DNA of 5,969 bases from Spirochaetaceae bacterium (GTDB lineage Bacteria > Spirochaetota > Spirochaetia > SZUA-6 > Fen-1364). The notes under the pieces are model-generated. The model did no database searches. It had not been told where the DNA came from and saw only the letters and a program-made list of their open reading frames with translations. Below are positions 5,375 to 5,969 of this stretch, piece after piece (within the stretch, counting starts at the first letter, position 1; the number at the start of each line of letters is the position of its first letter). The stretch is taken from the NCBI GenBank assembly GCA_003141795.1, contig PLNO01000059.1, positions 2,573 through 8,541 of the forward strand, read 5' to 3'. A program made the translations under genes and the position numbers.

Positions 5375-5969
5375 CTATGGTACCGCGGCCGTGCCGCCAC
5401 GTCCAGCCCGGCCTTGCCTGTCAAGGCTCTCTTCCAGCCGTGCGAGCGCCTCCGGCATGTTCCGCCTTCCGAACCCGATCCTGAAATGGTTGTCCCGGTC
5501 CCCGTAGACGGCACCGGGAAGGAGGAGGACCCCGGTGTCCCTCACAAGCTCGTCGCAGAAGCGCTCGGAATCACCTCCTCTGAGCCGCGGGAAACCGATG
5601 GGACCCGCTGACGGTCGGGACCATACAAAGTGCTCGGCACGACGCTCGAAGAAGCCGTCCAGCAGGCGAAGATTCGCGGCTATGATGTCCCGGTTGCGTC
5701 GGACGATCGCATCGCCATGGCGCAGCGCCAGCTCGGCAAGGAACTCGCTGGGGGCGCTGCTGCAGATCGTCGTGTAGTCCTTCAGCGCCGCCACGCGCGC
5801 CAGGAGCGTCGTGTTACGGGTCGCCAGCCATCCGATACGAAGTCCGGCCAGGCCATACGCTTTGGACATCACGCCGAGCGACACGGCGTGCTCTCCGAGA
5901 TCGCACGCCGACGGCAGCCTGTCCGCCTCGTCGTATTCCAGGCCGCGGTACACCTCGTCGGAGAAGAGG
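5375..5969 (-). CDS. Class I/II PLP-dependent aminotransferase (C-terminal part, runs off right edge)
   Basis: The frame is open from the window edge to TAG at 5377-5375, giving 197 visible residues. About half of a typical 370-400-residue enzyme is missing at the N-terminus. The first visible residues, LFSDEVYRGLEYDE, carry the Asp that pairs with the PLP ring nitrogen and the Tyr that contacts its 3'-oxygen. SKAYGLAGLRIGW follows, with the Schiff-base Lys at visible residue 36 and the phosphate-binding Arg at 44. FRIGFGR near the C-terminus (Arg163) holds the usual carboxylate-binding Arg. These are fold-type I (aspartate aminotransferase family) signatures. It transfers an amino group between an amino acid and a 2-oxo acid using PLP, but the substrate cannot be told. 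A GTG at 5953 lies inside the fold and is not the true start. Confidence 0.92.
   Translation of the reverse strand, partial: LFSDEVYRGLEYDEADRLPSACDLGEHAVSLGVMSKAYGLAGLRIGWLATRNTTLLARVAALKDYTTICSSAPSEFLAELALRHGDAIVRRNRDIIAANLRLLDGFFERRAEHFVWSRPSAGPIGFPRLRGGDSERFCDELVRDTGVLLLPGAVYGDRDNHFRIGFGRRNMPEALARLEESLDRQGRAGRGGTAAVP

Overview
The window reads almost entirely on the minus strand, so gene order is right to left. High GC, a substrate-binding protein whose signal peptide ends in FANGTTE, and a PilZ protein with a receiver-like front half together suggest a GC-rich spirochaete. The lineage is inferred from motifs, not established. The centre is a complete carbohydrate-type (CUT2/ribose-like) ABC importer operon. 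Upstream of it lie a PilZ gene and a truncated aminotransferase gene. Downstream of it starts a truncated membrane sensor gene.

Layout from right to left: 5969-5375, C-terminal half of a fold-type I PLP aminotransferase, running off the right edge. 5324-4542, a 260-residue protein with a receiver-like N-terminal half and a C-terminal PilZ (c-di-GMP binding) domain. 4541-4275, a 267-base control region with a candidate promoter and several inverted repeats built on CCTGT/ACAGG half-sites. 4274-3279, the periplasmic sugar-binding protein gene, interrupted by an in-frame TAG at 3390-3392. 3278-3181, a gap with a strong GC-rich hairpin. 3180-2080 and 2060-1008, two paralogous but distinct RbsC-family permeases. 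1004-252, a single-domain ABC ATPase. 231-1, the first 77 codons of a membrane-anchored, probably sensory, protein.

The transporter genes are tightly packed: 98, 19 and 3 bases apart, then 20 bases to the sensor. Each transporter gene has a Shine-Dalgarno sequence. The expected machine is a periplasmic binding protein delivering a sugar-like ligand to a heterodimeric permease driven by an ATPase homodimer. The substrate cannot be read from the sequence.

The strongest anomaly is the amber codon in the binding-protein gene. The 36 codons after it continue in the same frame as a normal C-terminus for this family and end at a second TAG. It could be a recent nonsense mutation, a base-call error or stop-codon readthrough. 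I found no tRNA, rRNA, CRISPR array, insertion sequence or phage gene, and no clear evidence of a wholly new system.
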